This document shows, one piece after another, positions 7,462 to 16,483 of a stretch of DNA of 64,000 nucleotides (position 1 is the first letter of the stretch; every line of letters begins with the position of its first letter). Below the pieces are notes generated by a model that was not told the origin of the DNA, ran no database searches, and saw nothing but the letters and a program-made list of their open reading frames with translations. The DNA comes from Nocardia flavorosea. GTDB taxonomy: Bacteria > Actinomycetota > Actinomycetes > Mycobacteriales > Mycobacteriaceae. The DNA lies in NCBI RefSeq assembly GCF_015477805.1, contig NZ_JADLQL010000001.1, positions 1 through 64,000 of the forward strand. Direction: 5' to 3'. Made by a program: the position numbers and the translations under genes.

Positions 7462-8140
7462 TATCGGCCGCGTCCAGATTCGCCACGAGCCCGTCGACGA
7501 CTACGCGGACGGCTCTGCTCGAATCGTAACTGTCCACAATGGCTTGCCACTGCGGGAGCACGCGCAGGACCGAGGGGAATTCGCCGAGATCGTCCTCGGC
7601 GGCGGTATCGGTCCAATGCGGCGTCGGCTCGCCGCGCCGGTCCGCGCTACGCCGGTCGGCGCTGGCTTTGCGGGCGATGAGTTCGCCGAGAGCGAAGCGC
7701 CACAACACCGAATACATGTAACCCGCCTCGATATCGCCGGCCCCCAGCCGGTTTGCGGTGGTGACGAATTCGTCGAGTATCCACATGGCCGCCCGGCCGT
7801 AGGTCTCCCCGGTGACCAGGAGATCGATGATCCAGGGAAATTCGTGCAGCGTGTCGATGAGATGGACAATGATCGCGGCGAGCCGATCCCGGGGGTCGTC
7901 GGGCAGTTCCGGCCGAGGTAACTTCTCGGCCCGGGCGTTCAGGACAGCGAAGAACAGGTCGGCTTTGGTCGGGAAATGGTGATAGATCGCGGCAGTGCTG
8001 ACCCCCAGCCGATGAGCGAGCCGGCGCATACTGAACGCGGCGGCGCCGTCGGCGGACAGCATCTGATCGGTTGCCTCGAGAATTGTTGCGCGTTCGGCCC
8101 GAACCGGACGGCCACGCTTACGGGGGGCGGTATCCGGCAC
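7436..8140 (-). CDS. TetR-family regulator, probable repressor of the MFS pump
   Basis: The product is 234 residues from GTG at 8140, chosen because the family usually begins just ahead of the basic stretch RKRGRPVRAERATIL. The HTH spans about residues 30-55 (FSMRRLAHRLGVSTAAIYHH, FPTKADLFFAVL). The remaining helices form the C-terminal ligand/dimer domain. It is convergent with, and overlaps the end of, the efflux gene. Similar ACACGYGT sites lie upstream of both genes. Local repression relieved by a pump substrate is the usual logic for such pairs. Confidence 0.88.
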   Translation of the reverse strand: MPDTAPRKRGRPVRAERATILEATDQMLSADGAAAFSMRRLAHRLGVSTAAIYHHFPTKADLFFAVLNARAEKLPRPELPDDPRDRLAAIIVHLIDTLHEFPWIIDLLVTGETYGRAAMWILDEFVTTANRLGAGDIEAGYMYSVLWRFALGELIARKASADRRSADRRGEPTPHWTDTAAEDDLGEFPSVLRVLPQWQAIVDSYDSSRAVRVVVDGLVANLDAADITASSHPQ

Positions 8141-8202
8141 GGTCCTCCGTTCGGCGATCGAAGTACCCGGCAGTAGCGGGTTTGATATCGCCCATAGTAG
8201 AC

Positions 8203-8210
8203 ACACGTGT
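8203..8210. promoter_or_regulatory. Palindrome upstream of the TetR gene
   Basis: ACACGTGT, a perfect 8-bp palindrome within GACACACGTGTTCG, lies about 63 bp upstream of the TetR start codon. It matches the site at the MFS promoter in seven of eight bases. It is a candidate autoregulatory operator. Confidence 0.4.
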
Positions 8211-8652
8211 TCGTAAAGCTTTCGGACGGGACTCGGTCCGGGTGCGGAGCAATTGCCGCTCGCGCGGCCTCGCGACCGGAGTGTTCTCGGCGGGTAGTGC
8301 AGACCGGCCGGTGCGGTCACCGCACGCAACGCGACCCTTTTCGCCGCACCCGGCTACCTGATTGCCAGGTGCGGCGGGAGCCAGATCGGGCAGCAGGACG
8401 AACTCGGAGGTGTCGCCGTTCACCGCGCTGGCGCGGCGGCGCGATACGCGACGAATCGTTAGCGGGGGTCTCTCGCTGCCCGAAGACGGTGGGGGCCATC
8501 GGGCGAGAATGGGACGGCCGAACGTTTCCGGGTCGTACCGCATTACGGTCGGTAGCGTTGACGACGATCGGATCCACAGCCGGGGCGACGAAGTCGGATG
8601 ACGCGTCCCCGACCTGCTGCGACGAGCCGACCATTGTTCCGAGAGGACGAGT
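8211..8652. other. Intergenic stretch without a convincing gene
   Basis: About 440 bp separate the TetR promoter and the carboxylase. Several overlapping open frames exist on both strands, but none has a recognisable domain, a good start or consistent codon choice. The promoter of the carboxylase gene should lie here; no clear -35/-10 pair stands out. Confidence 0.5.
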
Positions 8653-10149
8653 ATGACGAACGCGCGAGGCTGGAAAGAAACACTCGAGAACCTCGACGGG
8701 CGCCGGGAGCGGTCGGCGGCCATGGGCGGACCCGAGCGGGTGGCCGCACACCGGGCGAAAGGCAAGCTGACGGCACGGGAGCGGATCGCGCACCTGCTCG
8801 ACCCGGAGTCTTTCCAGGAGTTCGGCGCCCTCGTCGGCGGTGAGGTCGCCGCCGATGCCGTCGTCACCGGTTCGGGCTTGATCCATGGGACGCCTGTCAT
8901 GGTGGGTGCGGAGGACTTCACCACCATGGCGGGAACCATCGCGCCGGGTAGCAATGCCAAACGCTATCGTCTGGCGGAACTGGCCCTACGCAATAAGGTT
9001 CCGCTGGTGATGCTGCTGGAGGGGGCGGGTTTCCGGCCGACGGCCGCGCACTATGGTCGGACGCCTACCGATCTGCTCGCGCAGGCCCGGTGTTCGGGGC
9101 GGGTGCCGATGGTCACCGGTGTTCTGGGCGCCTCGGCCGGCCACGGTGCGCTCATCGCGCCGGTGTCGGATTTCGCGGTCATGACCAGGCAGGGCGCTAT
9201 TTTCACCGCGGGACCGCCGGTGGTGCGCGAAGCAACCGGCGAGGACGTCGGTAAAGAAGATCTCGGCGGTCCCGGCGTGGCGGTGCCGAGCGGCCTGATC
9301 CACAATCTCGCCGACAACGACGAGGACGCACTCGACGATATCCGCAGGTATCTATCCTTTTTCCCGTCCAGCGCGTGGTCCTATCCGCCCGCTCGGCTCG
9401 CCGACGATTCCACCGAGCCGCGGCCGACACCGGAACTGCTGGATATCGTCTCGCGGGACAACCGCAACAGCTACGACGTCCGGACGGTGCTCGACGTGGT
9501 TTTCGATACTCCCGACTGGTTCGAGGTCCAGCCCGGGTACGGGACCGCGATCGTCTGCGCCCTGGCGCATCTCGGCGGCCATCCGGTGGCGGTGGTCGCC
9601 AACCAGCCACAGGTGCTCGCCGGCTCGATCGACACCGCCGCCGCCGAGAAGGCCGCCCACTTCATCTCGGTGGCCGATTCCTTCCACCTGCCGCTGGTGT
9701 TCCTCGCCGACAATCCGGGCATGCTGCCCGGTAGCGAATCCGAACGCGAAGGCATCCTGCGTGCGGGCGCCCGGATGTTCGTCGCCCAAACCACGGCGAC
9801 CACGATCAAACTGCATCTGACGCTGCGCAAGGCGTACGGATTCGGTTCGATGGTCATGTCGCTCATCGGCTTCGACAACCAGACCGCGGCCTTCGCCTAC
9901 CCCGGCGCCACCATGGGGGCGATGAGCGCGGCGGCCCTCGGCCTGGCTTCGGGCGCGGACGAGGATATCGCGGCGCAACTGCGGGAGAAAGAACTGCTGG
10001 CCTCCTACCACTCCGCCGAACGTATGGGTTTCGACGAGCTGATCCGTCCCGAAGAGACCCGCGACGCGCTGCTGACAGCCTTGCGGCGCGGAATCTTCGC
10101 CCGCCAGGAGGCGCCGGAACCGGTGACGCGCTCCGCAATCGTTCCGTGA
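8653..10149 (+). CDS. Acyl-CoA carboxylase beta subunit (carboxyltransferase)
   Basis: The product is 498 residues, the usual length for the AccD/PccB carboxyltransferase subunit. The N-terminal half has RERIAHLLDPESFQEFGALV and the acyl-CoA-binding half of the crotonase-like fold. The C-terminal half carries VVANQPQVLAGSIDTAAAEK, the DNPGMLPG loop (family D.PGF.PG) and AFAYPGATMGAMS. It transfers carboxyl from biotin to an acyl-CoA such as propionyl-CoA. No biotin-carrier alpha subunit is adjacent, so a subunit encoded elsewhere is needed. The ATG follows CGAGAGGACGAGT. Confidence 0.9.
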   Translation: MTNARGWKETLENLDGRRERSAAMGGPERVAAHRAKGKLTARERIAHLLDPESFQEFGALVGGEVAADAVVTGSGLIHGTPVMVGAEDFTTMAGTIAPGSNAKRYRLAELALRNKVPLVMLLEGAGFRPTAAHYGRTPTDLLAQARCSGRVPMVTGVLGASAGHGALIAPVSDFAVMTRQGAIFTAGPPVVREATGEDVGKEDLGGPGVAVPSGLIHNLADNDEDALDDIRRYLSFFPSSAWSYPPARLADDSTEPRPTPELLDIVSRDNRNSYDVRTVLDVVFDTPDWFEVQPGYGTAIVCALAHLGGHPVAVVANQPQVLAGSIDTAAAEKAAHFISVADSFHLPLVFLADNPGMLPGSESEREGILRAGARMFVAQTTATTIKLHLTLRKAYGFGSMVMSLIGFDNQTAAFAYPGATMGAMSAAALGLASGADEDIAAQLREKELLASYHSAERMGFDELIRPEETRDALLTALRRGIFARQEAPEPVTRSAIVP

Positions 10150-10154
10150 GTCGA

Positions 10155-10191
10155 CCGCGCTTCCCGGGAACAATCACTCCGGAAAGCGCGG
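10155..10191 (+). terminator. Hairpin terminator after the carboxylase gene
   Basis: CCGCGCTTCC at 10155-10164 pairs with GGAAAGCGCGG at 10181-10191 (one bulge) around a 16-base loop, starting six bases after the carboxylase stop. There is no run of T, as is common in high-GC actinobacteria. Function is inferred from position and stem strength. Confidence 0.45.
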
Positions 10192-10429
10192 CTGGAGATA
10201 GGGCGGGCTCACTGCGGCGTCGGGGTCGTGACCGGATGGTGTCGAGGTACCGGCCAAGGCGCGGCCGCGTGGTGCCCGCGATTCGGCACCGCCTCCACAC
10301 GGCCACCTGAGACGGATCTGGTGACGTGCGGTCGGCGATACCGCCTGCGACGGGCGCGGTGCGCCGGCGTTCCTGCAGGGCCTCGGCCGGCGGCGATCCC
10401 ACGATCGCGTTGTCGTCGCCGGCGTCGGA

Positions 10430-11101
10430 TCAGTTCTGGGTTGGGGTGGTTCCCCGAAAAGGCGTTGCCAGCGAGGCGATCACCGTTGCATCCGCGGCAG
10501 AGTGTCCATTCGGCGCGCCGGCGACCGCGGTGGCCGCATCGTCGGCGTTGTCGTGGGTGAGGCGGTAGACCGCCCGGTCGAGGATGGGCAGGATTTCGGT
10601 GATCTCGAGATTGTGGTCGGCGAATCGGCCGATCAGCGCGTAGGTGAGGTTGGCCAGGACCAGTGCGATGTCCTCGATATAGGTGGGGTCTGCGCGTTCG
10701 AACAGTGTGGCCAGGATGGGTTGCATGGCCTCGATGCCTTGGGTGTCCAGCCGGTGTCCGGACGGGCCGGTGCGGGCGCGATGGTATGCCTCGAGCATTC
10801 TGGGATGGCGTTCCCACGGCTGGAATACGTACCCGAGGACTCGCATCAAGACCTCGTGCAGGGTTTCGCCGCACCGAGGCGGTTGCATGGCGGCGAAACT
10901 GTGGGTGGCCATCCAGTGTTCGACCGCGGTGACGATCAGTTCGTCGCGGTCGGCGAAATGCTTGTACACGGTGGCGAGGGATACGTGCGCGCGGCGTGCC
11001 ACCTCGCGGAGTTGGACTGCCTCGTGGCCTTCGGTTTCCAGCAGGTGCAGGACAACGTCGACGATCTGATCGGTGGGCGCTGCCTTGGGTGCTGGACTCA
11101 C
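10430..11101 (-). CDS. TetR-family regulator (divergent to lipase)
   Basis: The product is 223 residues with an N-terminal HTH (VQLREVARRAHVSLATVYKH, FADRDELIVTAVEHW) and an all-helical effector domain with a conserved YVFQPWERHPRMLEAYHRAR. The C-terminal 25 residues are Ala/Thr-rich and probably disordered. Similar TetR proteins in Nocardia and Mycobacterium control lipid-degradation genes. It is divergent from a secreted lipase, with the palindrome AGTAACTATGTTACT between them, so it most likely represses itself and the lipase/oxidase genes. Confidence 0.88.
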   Translation of the reverse strand: MSPAPKAAPTDQIVDVVLHLLETEGHEAVQLREVARRAHVSLATVYKHFADRDELIVTAVEHWMATHSFAAMQPPRCGETLHEVLMRVLGYVFQPWERHPRMLEAYHRARTGPSGHRLDTQGIEAMQPILATLFERADPTYIEDIALVLANLTYALIGRFADHNLEITEILPILDRAVYRLTHDNADDAATAVAGAPNGHSAADATVIASLATPFRGTTPTQN

Positions 11102-11180
11102 GAGTCCACGGTAACGATTTCGGGTGTTCCGTGCGCGCCCGGCCGGTGCGGGGCTCGGGCACGACCGGATGGATACCCCG

Positions 11181-11195
11181 AGTAACTATGTTACT
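11181..11195. promoter_or_regulatory. Palindromic operator AGTAAC-TAT-GTTACT
   Basis: This perfect 6+6 inverted repeat with a three-base centre lies in the 193-bp region between the divergent TetR and lipase genes. Site size and position fit a TetR operator. A related half-site, GGTAACG, occurs twice more in the same intergenic region (near 11110 and 11255). Confidence 0.55.
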
Positions 11196-11294
11196 GTCCG
11201 GTGCGCCGCAGCTGTGACTCGCATCATCGGGACCGGGCTGGGCGACTCGGGACATTCGGTAACGGTCCTGGGCAGAGGTTATGGAGAGGTGTCG

Positions 11295-12632
11295 ATGGAC
11301 CAGCAGCATGGGCCGAATTACCGGCGGCGGCTGTCACGGGGCGTTCGAGCGACTGCGGCCGTAGTGGCCATCGCCTGCGCTGCCGCGGTGGCGGTGGTGG
11401 CCACCCAGCAGCCCGAGGCCGCGGCCGCGCCCGACGGGTTCTACAGTCCGCCCGAGCAGATCCCGGCCGAGCCCGGCGCGGTGATCCGGACCCGCCCGAT
11501 GTCGCTGCTGGCCACGCTGCCCTCCGAGCAGGGGTGGCCGGCCAAGGCGGAACACATCATGTACACCACTCGGTTGCAGGACGGATCCCCGGTCGCGGTC
11601 ACCGGCACCTATATCGATGCGGCGGGCCCGTGGCTCGGAGCGGGTCCGCGGCCGACCGTCGTGATCGGCCCCGGTACATCCGGCCAAGGCGACCGGTGCG
11701 CCATGTCGAAGGCATTCTCGACGGGGGTCACCATCACCACCGACCCCTCGCCGTCCTTGTCGGCGAACCAGGAGTTGCCGTCGTCGGCGGTGTGGAGCCG
11801 CCTCGGCGCACGGGTTCTGGTGACCGACTACATCGGATTGGGCACGCCGGGGATCCACACCTATGCGAACCGGATCGAGGAGGCGCATGCCGTCCTCGAC
11901 GGGGCGCGCGCGGCCAACAACCTGGCCGGTACCGGTCCCGATACCCCCTTGGTGTTCTGGGGTTACTCCCAGGGCGGCGGAGCTGTCGCCGCCGCGGCCG
12001 AGATGGCGCCGGACTACGCGCCGGAATTGAATTTGAAGGGCACGTGGGCGGGTGGTCCGGTGGCCGACCTCGCCGCCATCCTCGAGCGTATCGACGGCGC
12101 CCTCATCGGCGCAGCGATCGGTTTCGCCGTCAACGGGCTGCTGGTCCGCTATCCCGACCTGGACAAAGCGGTCGATCGGGTGACCAGCCAATACGGCCGC
12201 GACACCCTGGCGGCACTGAGCGATGCCTGTATCGCCGACATCATCACCCGCTACCCGTTCTTGAAGACCAGTTCGCTGACCCACGACGGGCAACCACTCA
12301 GTGCCCACCTGCAGGCGAATCCGGAAGCCGCCCCCGCTCTGGCCGATCTCCGGGTGGGCACCCTCACCCCGGCCTCGCCGGTGCTGATCACCAGCGGACG
12401 CAACGACGACACGGTGCCCTACAACCAGGCCCGTCAGCTCGCCGACGACTGGTGCGCCAGCGGTGCCACGGTCGAATTCCGGACGAACGAACTGCCGCCG
12501 CTGCTGCCCGGGACCACCATCCCGAACCATTTCGGGCCGGAAATCATCGACGGATTCGGCCCCGGCAACGCGATCACCTATCTCTTGGACCGCCTGGCCG
12601 GCAAACCGGTATCCGGCTGCACCATCAACTGA
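11295..12632 (+). CDS. Secreted lipase (LIP family)
   Basis: The product is 445 residues from ATG at 11295. A twin-Arg/basic start (YRRRLSRGVR) and the hydrophobic segment ATAAVVAIACAAAVAVVA, followed by AAAAP, form an export signal. The mature part shows the secretory-lipase fold: VVIGPGTSGQGDRCAMSKAF, VTDYIGLGTPG, the nucleophile elbow WGYSQGGGA (Ser), the acid region SGRNDDTVPYNQA and a late HFGPEI His. It hydrolyses acylglycerols or similar esters outside the cell. The same family recurs at 19037-20449. The gene lies upstream of the cholesterol-oxidase-like gene and may be co-transcribed with it (149-bp gap). Confidence 0.88.
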   Translation: MDQQHGPNYRRRLSRGVRATAAVVAIACAAAVAVVATQQPEAAAAPDGFYSPPEQIPAEPGAVIRTRPMSLLATLPSEQGWPAKAEHIMYTTRLQDGSPVAVTGTYIDAAGPWLGAGPRPTVVIGPGTSGQGDRCAMSKAFSTGVTITTDPSPSLSANQELPSSAVWSRLGARVLVTDYIGLGTPGIHTYANRIEEAHAVLDGARAANNLAGTGPDTPLVFWGYSQGGGAVAAAAEMAPDYAPELNLKGTWAGGPVADLAAILERIDGALIGAAIGFAVNGLLVRYPDLDKAVDRVTSQYGRDTLAALSDACIADIITRYPFLKTSSLTHDGQPLSAHLQANPEAAPALADLRVGTLTPASPVLITSGRNDDTVPYNQARQLADDWCASGATVEFRTNELPPLLPGTTIPNHFGPEIIDGFGPGNAITYLLDRLAGKPVSGCTIN

Positions 12633-12781
12633 CTATCCGCCGCCGACACGCCTATTTGCGGGCTGCGGTCGGCGCGGCTTCGTAGTACCGAGCGCATCAC
12701 CATCCGGCGGTGTGCGGTACAGCCGTGCCCAATTCGCGGGCCGTCTCCGGCGAGAACACCAACTCATCGAAGGACTGAACG

Positions 12782-14377
12782 ATGACGGAAATTACGCGCC
12801 GATCACTGCTGGCCGGCGCCGCCGCGGCAGGCGCGGGGCTCATCGGGGCACGCGCGATCGGGTCACCGGCTCCCGCCGCGGCCCAGACCAGCACTGTGCC
12901 GCTCACTCGCGAAGAACATCGAGTGGTGGTGATCGGCTCCGGGTTCGGGGGCGGTGTCAGCGCATTGCGTCTGGCGCAGGCAGGTGTGCGGGTGACGGTG
13001 CTGGAACGGGGATTACGCTGGCCCACCGGACCGAACTCCGAGACCTTCCCGCGGGCCACCGCACCCGATAAGCGACTGCTGTGGTGCCGCTCCAACCCGA
13101 ACCTGTTCGGCCGGCCGCTGGCCTTCGAGCCCTACACCGGTCTCGTGGAAGCGATCCCTGGTGAGAACATGACCGCCCTCTGCGCGGCCGGTGTGGGCGG
13201 CGGCTCGCTGATCTATCAGGGGATGTCGCTGCAACCGTCGGAAGAGGTGTTCAACACCCATTTCCCGCAGGGACTGGACTGGCAGGCCATGAACCGGGTG
13301 CACTATCCGCGGGTGGCGAAGATGCTGCGGCTGGCCGAGGCGCCCGATGAGCTGGTTGCTTCCGAAAACTATCGGGCAGCGCGAGTGTTCGCCGATCGGG
13401 TGCGACAGGCCGGGATGCCGCTGTCGAAGATTCCGATGCCGATCGACTGGGATTTCGCGCTGGCCGAATTGCGCGGCGAGATGAAACCCTCCTACACCAA
13501 CGGCGACGGCGCGATGGGGGTCAACAACGGCGGCAAGCATTCCGTCGATGTCACCTACCTCGCCGCGGCCGAAGCCACTGGGCTGGTCCGCGTGGAGACC
13601 TTGCACGAGGTGACCGATATCGAACGGGCGCCCGACGGCCGGTGGACCGTCCGGGTTCAGCGTCTCGACACCACCGGTGCGGTGGTGGAGCACAAGGTGC
13701 TCACCGCCGGTGCCCTGATCCTGGCGGCCGGTAGCCTCAATACCACCCGGTTGCTCGTGCGGGCAGGCGCCAACGGGCTGATCCCGGATCTGCCGGACGA
13801 TCTCGGCGCCGGCTGGGGTACCAATGCCGACCGGATCTACGTCTGGGCCGACCCGGCAGCGGGCTTCGGTGCGCCGCAAGGTGGCCCGGTGGTGTACGGC
13901 AGCCTGAACTGGGACGATCCGCGCAGCGCCCACACCGTGATACAGGCGTCGATACCACCGTTGGCGCTCGATCCGCGCAGTACGATGATGGTCGGCTACG
14001 GGGTCAGCGACGGCCGCGGGGAGTTCCGCTACGACGCCGCCCGCGACGACGCGGTCCTGCATTGGCCGAGCGCGGGTGACAGTGTCATCCAGAACGAGCA
14101 CATCGGACCGGCCGTGCACAGAATCGCCGGGCCCGGCAGCACCCTGCTGGACACGAACGCACTGTTCCCCTCCACCTGGCATCCGCTGGGTGGCGCGAGT
14201 ATGGGTACGGTGTGCGATCTGGACGGCCGCGTGCACGGCCAGCGTGGTCTCTATGTTCTCGACGGAGCGCTGATGCCCGGTAACACCGCCGCCTGTAACC
14301 CGTCGATGACCATCGCCGCAGTCGCCGAACGGGCGCTGGACAACCTGGTCGCGCGCGATGTCGGGACGCTCATCTGA
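12782..14377 (+). CDS. Tat-exported GMC oxidoreductase, cholesterol-oxidase-like
   Basis: The product is 531 residues. The N-terminus TRRSLLAGAAAAGAG is a Tat signal. The FAD dinucleotide loop is VVVIGSGFGGGVSALRLA (about residues 48-65), with GVGGGSLIYQGM following. The class I cholesterol oxidase active-site His and Asn are present as H467 (TWHPLGGASMG) and N506 (CNPSMTIAAVAER). The position equivalent to Glu361 of Streptomyces cholesterol oxidase, which serves in the delta5-4 isomerisation, appears to be Gln (Q388 in TVIQASIPP). The enzyme may therefore oxidise a 3-hydroxysterol with little isomerisation, or act on another alcohol. Confidence 0.85.
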   Translation: MTEITRRSLLAGAAAAGAGLIGARAIGSPAPAAAQTSTVPLTREEHRVVVIGSGFGGGVSALRLAQAGVRVTVLERGLRWPTGPNSETFPRATAPDKRLLWCRSNPNLFGRPLAFEPYTGLVEAIPGENMTALCAAGVGGGSLIYQGMSLQPSEEVFNTHFPQGLDWQAMNRVHYPRVAKMLRLAEAPDELVASENYRAARVFADRVRQAGMPLSKIPMPIDWDFALAELRGEMKPSYTNGDGAMGVNNGGKHSVDVTYLAAAEATGLVRVETLHEVTDIERAPDGRWTVRVQRLDTTGAVVEHKVLTAGALILAAGSLNTTRLLVRAGANGLIPDLPDDLGAGWGTNADRIYVWADPAAGFGAPQGGPVVYGSLNWDDPRSAHTVIQASIPPLALDPRSTMMVGYGVSDGRGEFRYDAARDDAVLHWPSAGDSVIQNEHIGPAVHRIAGPGSTLLDTNALFPSTWHPLGGASMGTVCDLDGRVHGQRGLYVLDGALMPGNTAACNPSMTIAAVAERALDNLVARDVGTLI

Positions 14378-14555
14378 CCGACCGGGGCACCGCTGGAATG
14401 CCGGCGATGGCCTAACCGGCCGAGATCCATTCGGCGGTGCGACTTCGGTCGAGGACGGGGACGGCATACCAGGCGATCGGATACGAAGTGGCCACAAGCC
14501 GGGCGGTCGGTTCGGATCGGGCGTCTACCTCGAGTAGTCTCGCCTCGAGCGTCCG

Positions 14556-15875
14556 GTGGCCTCGGCAGAGGCGCTCCCGGGTGCCGCATTCGCCTCTACA
14601 TATGGAGTGACACAGTTGTTTTCGCCGCCGTCCGACGACCGGTCCACCGTACTGCCGCTCATCCACGGCTCGCCCCAGAGCACCGACCAACCCCGGGTTC
14701 CGTTCTACGCCGAGGAGATCGCCCAGGCACCCCACCGCGCCTATCGCGAAATGCGCCGTCGATACGGCGCGTTGGTGCCGGTCGAGCTGGCTCCCGGCGT
14801 TCCGGCGACCCTCGTCGTCGGCTACCACACCGCGGTACGCATCCTCAACGACCCCGAGCATTTCCCGGCGGATTCCCGCACCTGGCAGCAGGGAATCCCG
14901 CGCGACTGCCCGGTCCTGCCGCTACTGGAATGGCGTCCGTCGGCGGTCCGGAACTCCGGTCACGTGCACGCCCGTTACCGGCAGGCGACCGTCGCCGGAG
15001 TGAACGGCGTCGATCTTTTCTCGCTCCACAGCCGAGTGGAACGGATCGCCGTGCCGCTCATCAATGATTTCTGCACCACCGGTTCGGCGGAACTCATCGA
15101 GCAGTACGCGTTTCCGCTGACCTTCGCGCTCATCAACGACATCCTGGGCTGCCCAGCCGAGATCAGTCGACGCGCGGCGGCAGGCATGGCCACCATGATC
15201 GAGGGATCGTCGGCGGCGGCCAGTGAAGGCAACGCCATGCTGGAACAGGCCATGGCCGATCTGGTGAACCTCAAGAAGCACCAACCCGATGAGGACATCG
15301 TCACCCGTATGGTGCAGGATCCGGCGAACCTCGACGACGAGGAAATGCTGCACAACGTCTACAGCTTCTTCGGGGCGGGGATCGAACCGCTGCAGAACCT
15401 GATCGTCAATTCGCTCCGGCTGATCCTCACCGACGAGCGATTCGCGGGCGGCGTCCTCGGCGGCAGCCTGTCGACCCGGGACGCCGTGGACGAGGTGTTG
15501 TTCACCGATCCGCCGGTGGCGAACTACGCGGTTTCGTTCCCACGTCAGCCGGTTCTGATCGACGGTGTCTGGCTCCCCGCGCACCAGCCGGTGATGATCA
15601 GCATCGCCGCGTGCAACAACGATCCGGCAATCGATACCGGGGCGTACACCGATAACCGCGCCCACCTGGCATGGAGCGTCGGAGCGCATATGTGCCCGGC
15701 CAAAGAGGTGGCCTACCTGGTGGCGCAGGAGGCAATCGACCAATTGCTCGACGCCCTGCCCGAACTACGCCTCGCGGTACCGGCCGAAGAACTCACCTGG
15801 CGCCCCGGTCCTTTTCAGCGTGCGCTGACCGCACTACCGGTCGCGTTCCCCGAATCCGCGCCGCTGAGAATCTAG
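14556..15875 (+). CDS. Non-canonical cytochrome P450 (CYP157-like), copy 1
   Basis: The product is up to 439 residues; GTG at 14607 is an alternative start nearer the family N-terminus. The core matches the P450 class found beside Streptomyces conservons (VPATLVVGYHTAVRILNDPE, HFPADSRTWQ, CPVLPLLEWRPSAVRN). The K-helix ExxR is EVLF, so the Arg is missing. The I-helix reads GAGIEPLQN, without the usual Thr. The haem loop is WSVGAHMCPAKE, with Cys about residue 380 and Trp for the usual Phe. No cvnA-D genes are adjacent. A close paralogue is at 40024-41268. Catalytic competence is uncertain. Confidence 0.85.
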   Translation: MASAEALPGAAFASTYGVTQLFSPPSDDRSTVLPLIHGSPQSTDQPRVPFYAEEIAQAPHRAYREMRRRYGALVPVELAPGVPATLVVGYHTAVRILNDPEHFPADSRTWQQGIPRDCPVLPLLEWRPSAVRNSGHVHARYRQATVAGVNGVDLFSLHSRVERIAVPLINDFCTTGSAELIEQYAFPLTFALINDILGCPAEISRRAAAGMATMIEGSSAAASEGNAMLEQAMADLVNLKKHQPDEDIVTRMVQDPANLDDEEMLHNVYSFFGAGIEPLQNLIVNSLRLILTDERFAGGVLGGSLSTRDAVDEVLFTDPPVANYAVSFPRQPVLIDGVWLPAHQPVMISIAACNNDPAIDTGAYTDNRAHLAWSVGAHMCPAKEVAYLVAQEAIDQLLDALPELRLAVPAEELTWRPGPFQRALTALPVAFPESAPLRI

Positions 15876-16011
15876 GTCCGGCCCCCGTCCGGGGCGACGA
15901 TCTGACCGTCCGGTACCTCGCCGGGCGTTCCGCGGCTGCCGATCGACGGCTCGGTAACAGTTGGGGGCGGCGCACGCCCACCCCCGACTACTGCTCGATT
16001 CGGCGCAGTGC

Positions 16012-16422
16012 CTAGTAGCCTTTCGGGGGCCGGTTGGTCGCTGCCCGGCGTTCGGCCTGCTTGGCCTGGGCCCGGTCTTCCTCGGCGCGGACGGCGGCAT
16101 AGCTTTCGCGTTCGCGGACGAGCCACTCCGGCGGATCCGCCAGATAGGCGGCGATCTCGTCGGCGGTGAGCGAATCGGATACTCCGGCCCGGGCCAGGCC
16201 GCTGTTGGAGACACCGAGCTTACGGGCCACGATATCGCGCGGGAACGGCCCCGTGCGGCGCAGTTCGGTGAGCCACTGCGGAGGATTCGCCCGGAGCTCG
16301 TCCAGTTCGGTCCGGGATACCGGGCCGTTCCGGAACTCTTCGGGAGCCGCCGGAAGATAGATGCCGAGCTTGTTCGCCGCGGTCAGCGGCTTCATCATCT
16401 GCGATTTCTTGTCCGGGCTCAC
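16012..16422 (-). CDS. DUF5997 family protein
   Basis: The product is 136 residues from GTG at 16422 (SPDKKSQMMKPLTAANKLGI). The sequence matches the actinobacterial DUF5997 pattern: YLPAAPEEFRNGPVSRTELD, then two PPQWL/PPEWL repeats, each followed by a charged helix (ELRRTGPFPRDIVARKLGVS, RERESYAAVRAEEDRAQAKQ). The paired repeat units look like small helical DNA- or protein-binding modules, but no function is known. It is divergent from the LysR-type gene at 16484 with only 61 bp between them; this pairing is common in the family. Confidence 0.85.
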   Translation of the reverse strand: MSPDKKSQMMKPLTAANKLGIYLPAAPEEFRNGPVSRTELDELRANPPQWLTELRRTGPFPRDIVARKLGVSNSGLARAGVSDSLTADEIAAYLADPPEWLVRERESYAAVRAEEDRAQAKQAERRAATNRPPKGY

Positions 16423-16483
16423 CGCTACAGCGTATCGGGCCGCCGAGCCGGGCCGGACGTCACGGTGCCATACGCTTGCCGGT

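Noticed and set aside
8207..8656. Plus-strand frame of about 149 codons before the carboxylase
   Set aside because: It is Arg/Cys-rich, overlaps the true carboxylase start, and has no domain.
13013..14497. Long open frame on the minus strand (about 494 codons) opposite the cholesterol-oxidase-like gene
   Set aside because: It mirrors the plus-strand gene, is rich in Arg, His and Gln, and has no family signature, as expected for the opposite strand of high-GC coding DNA.
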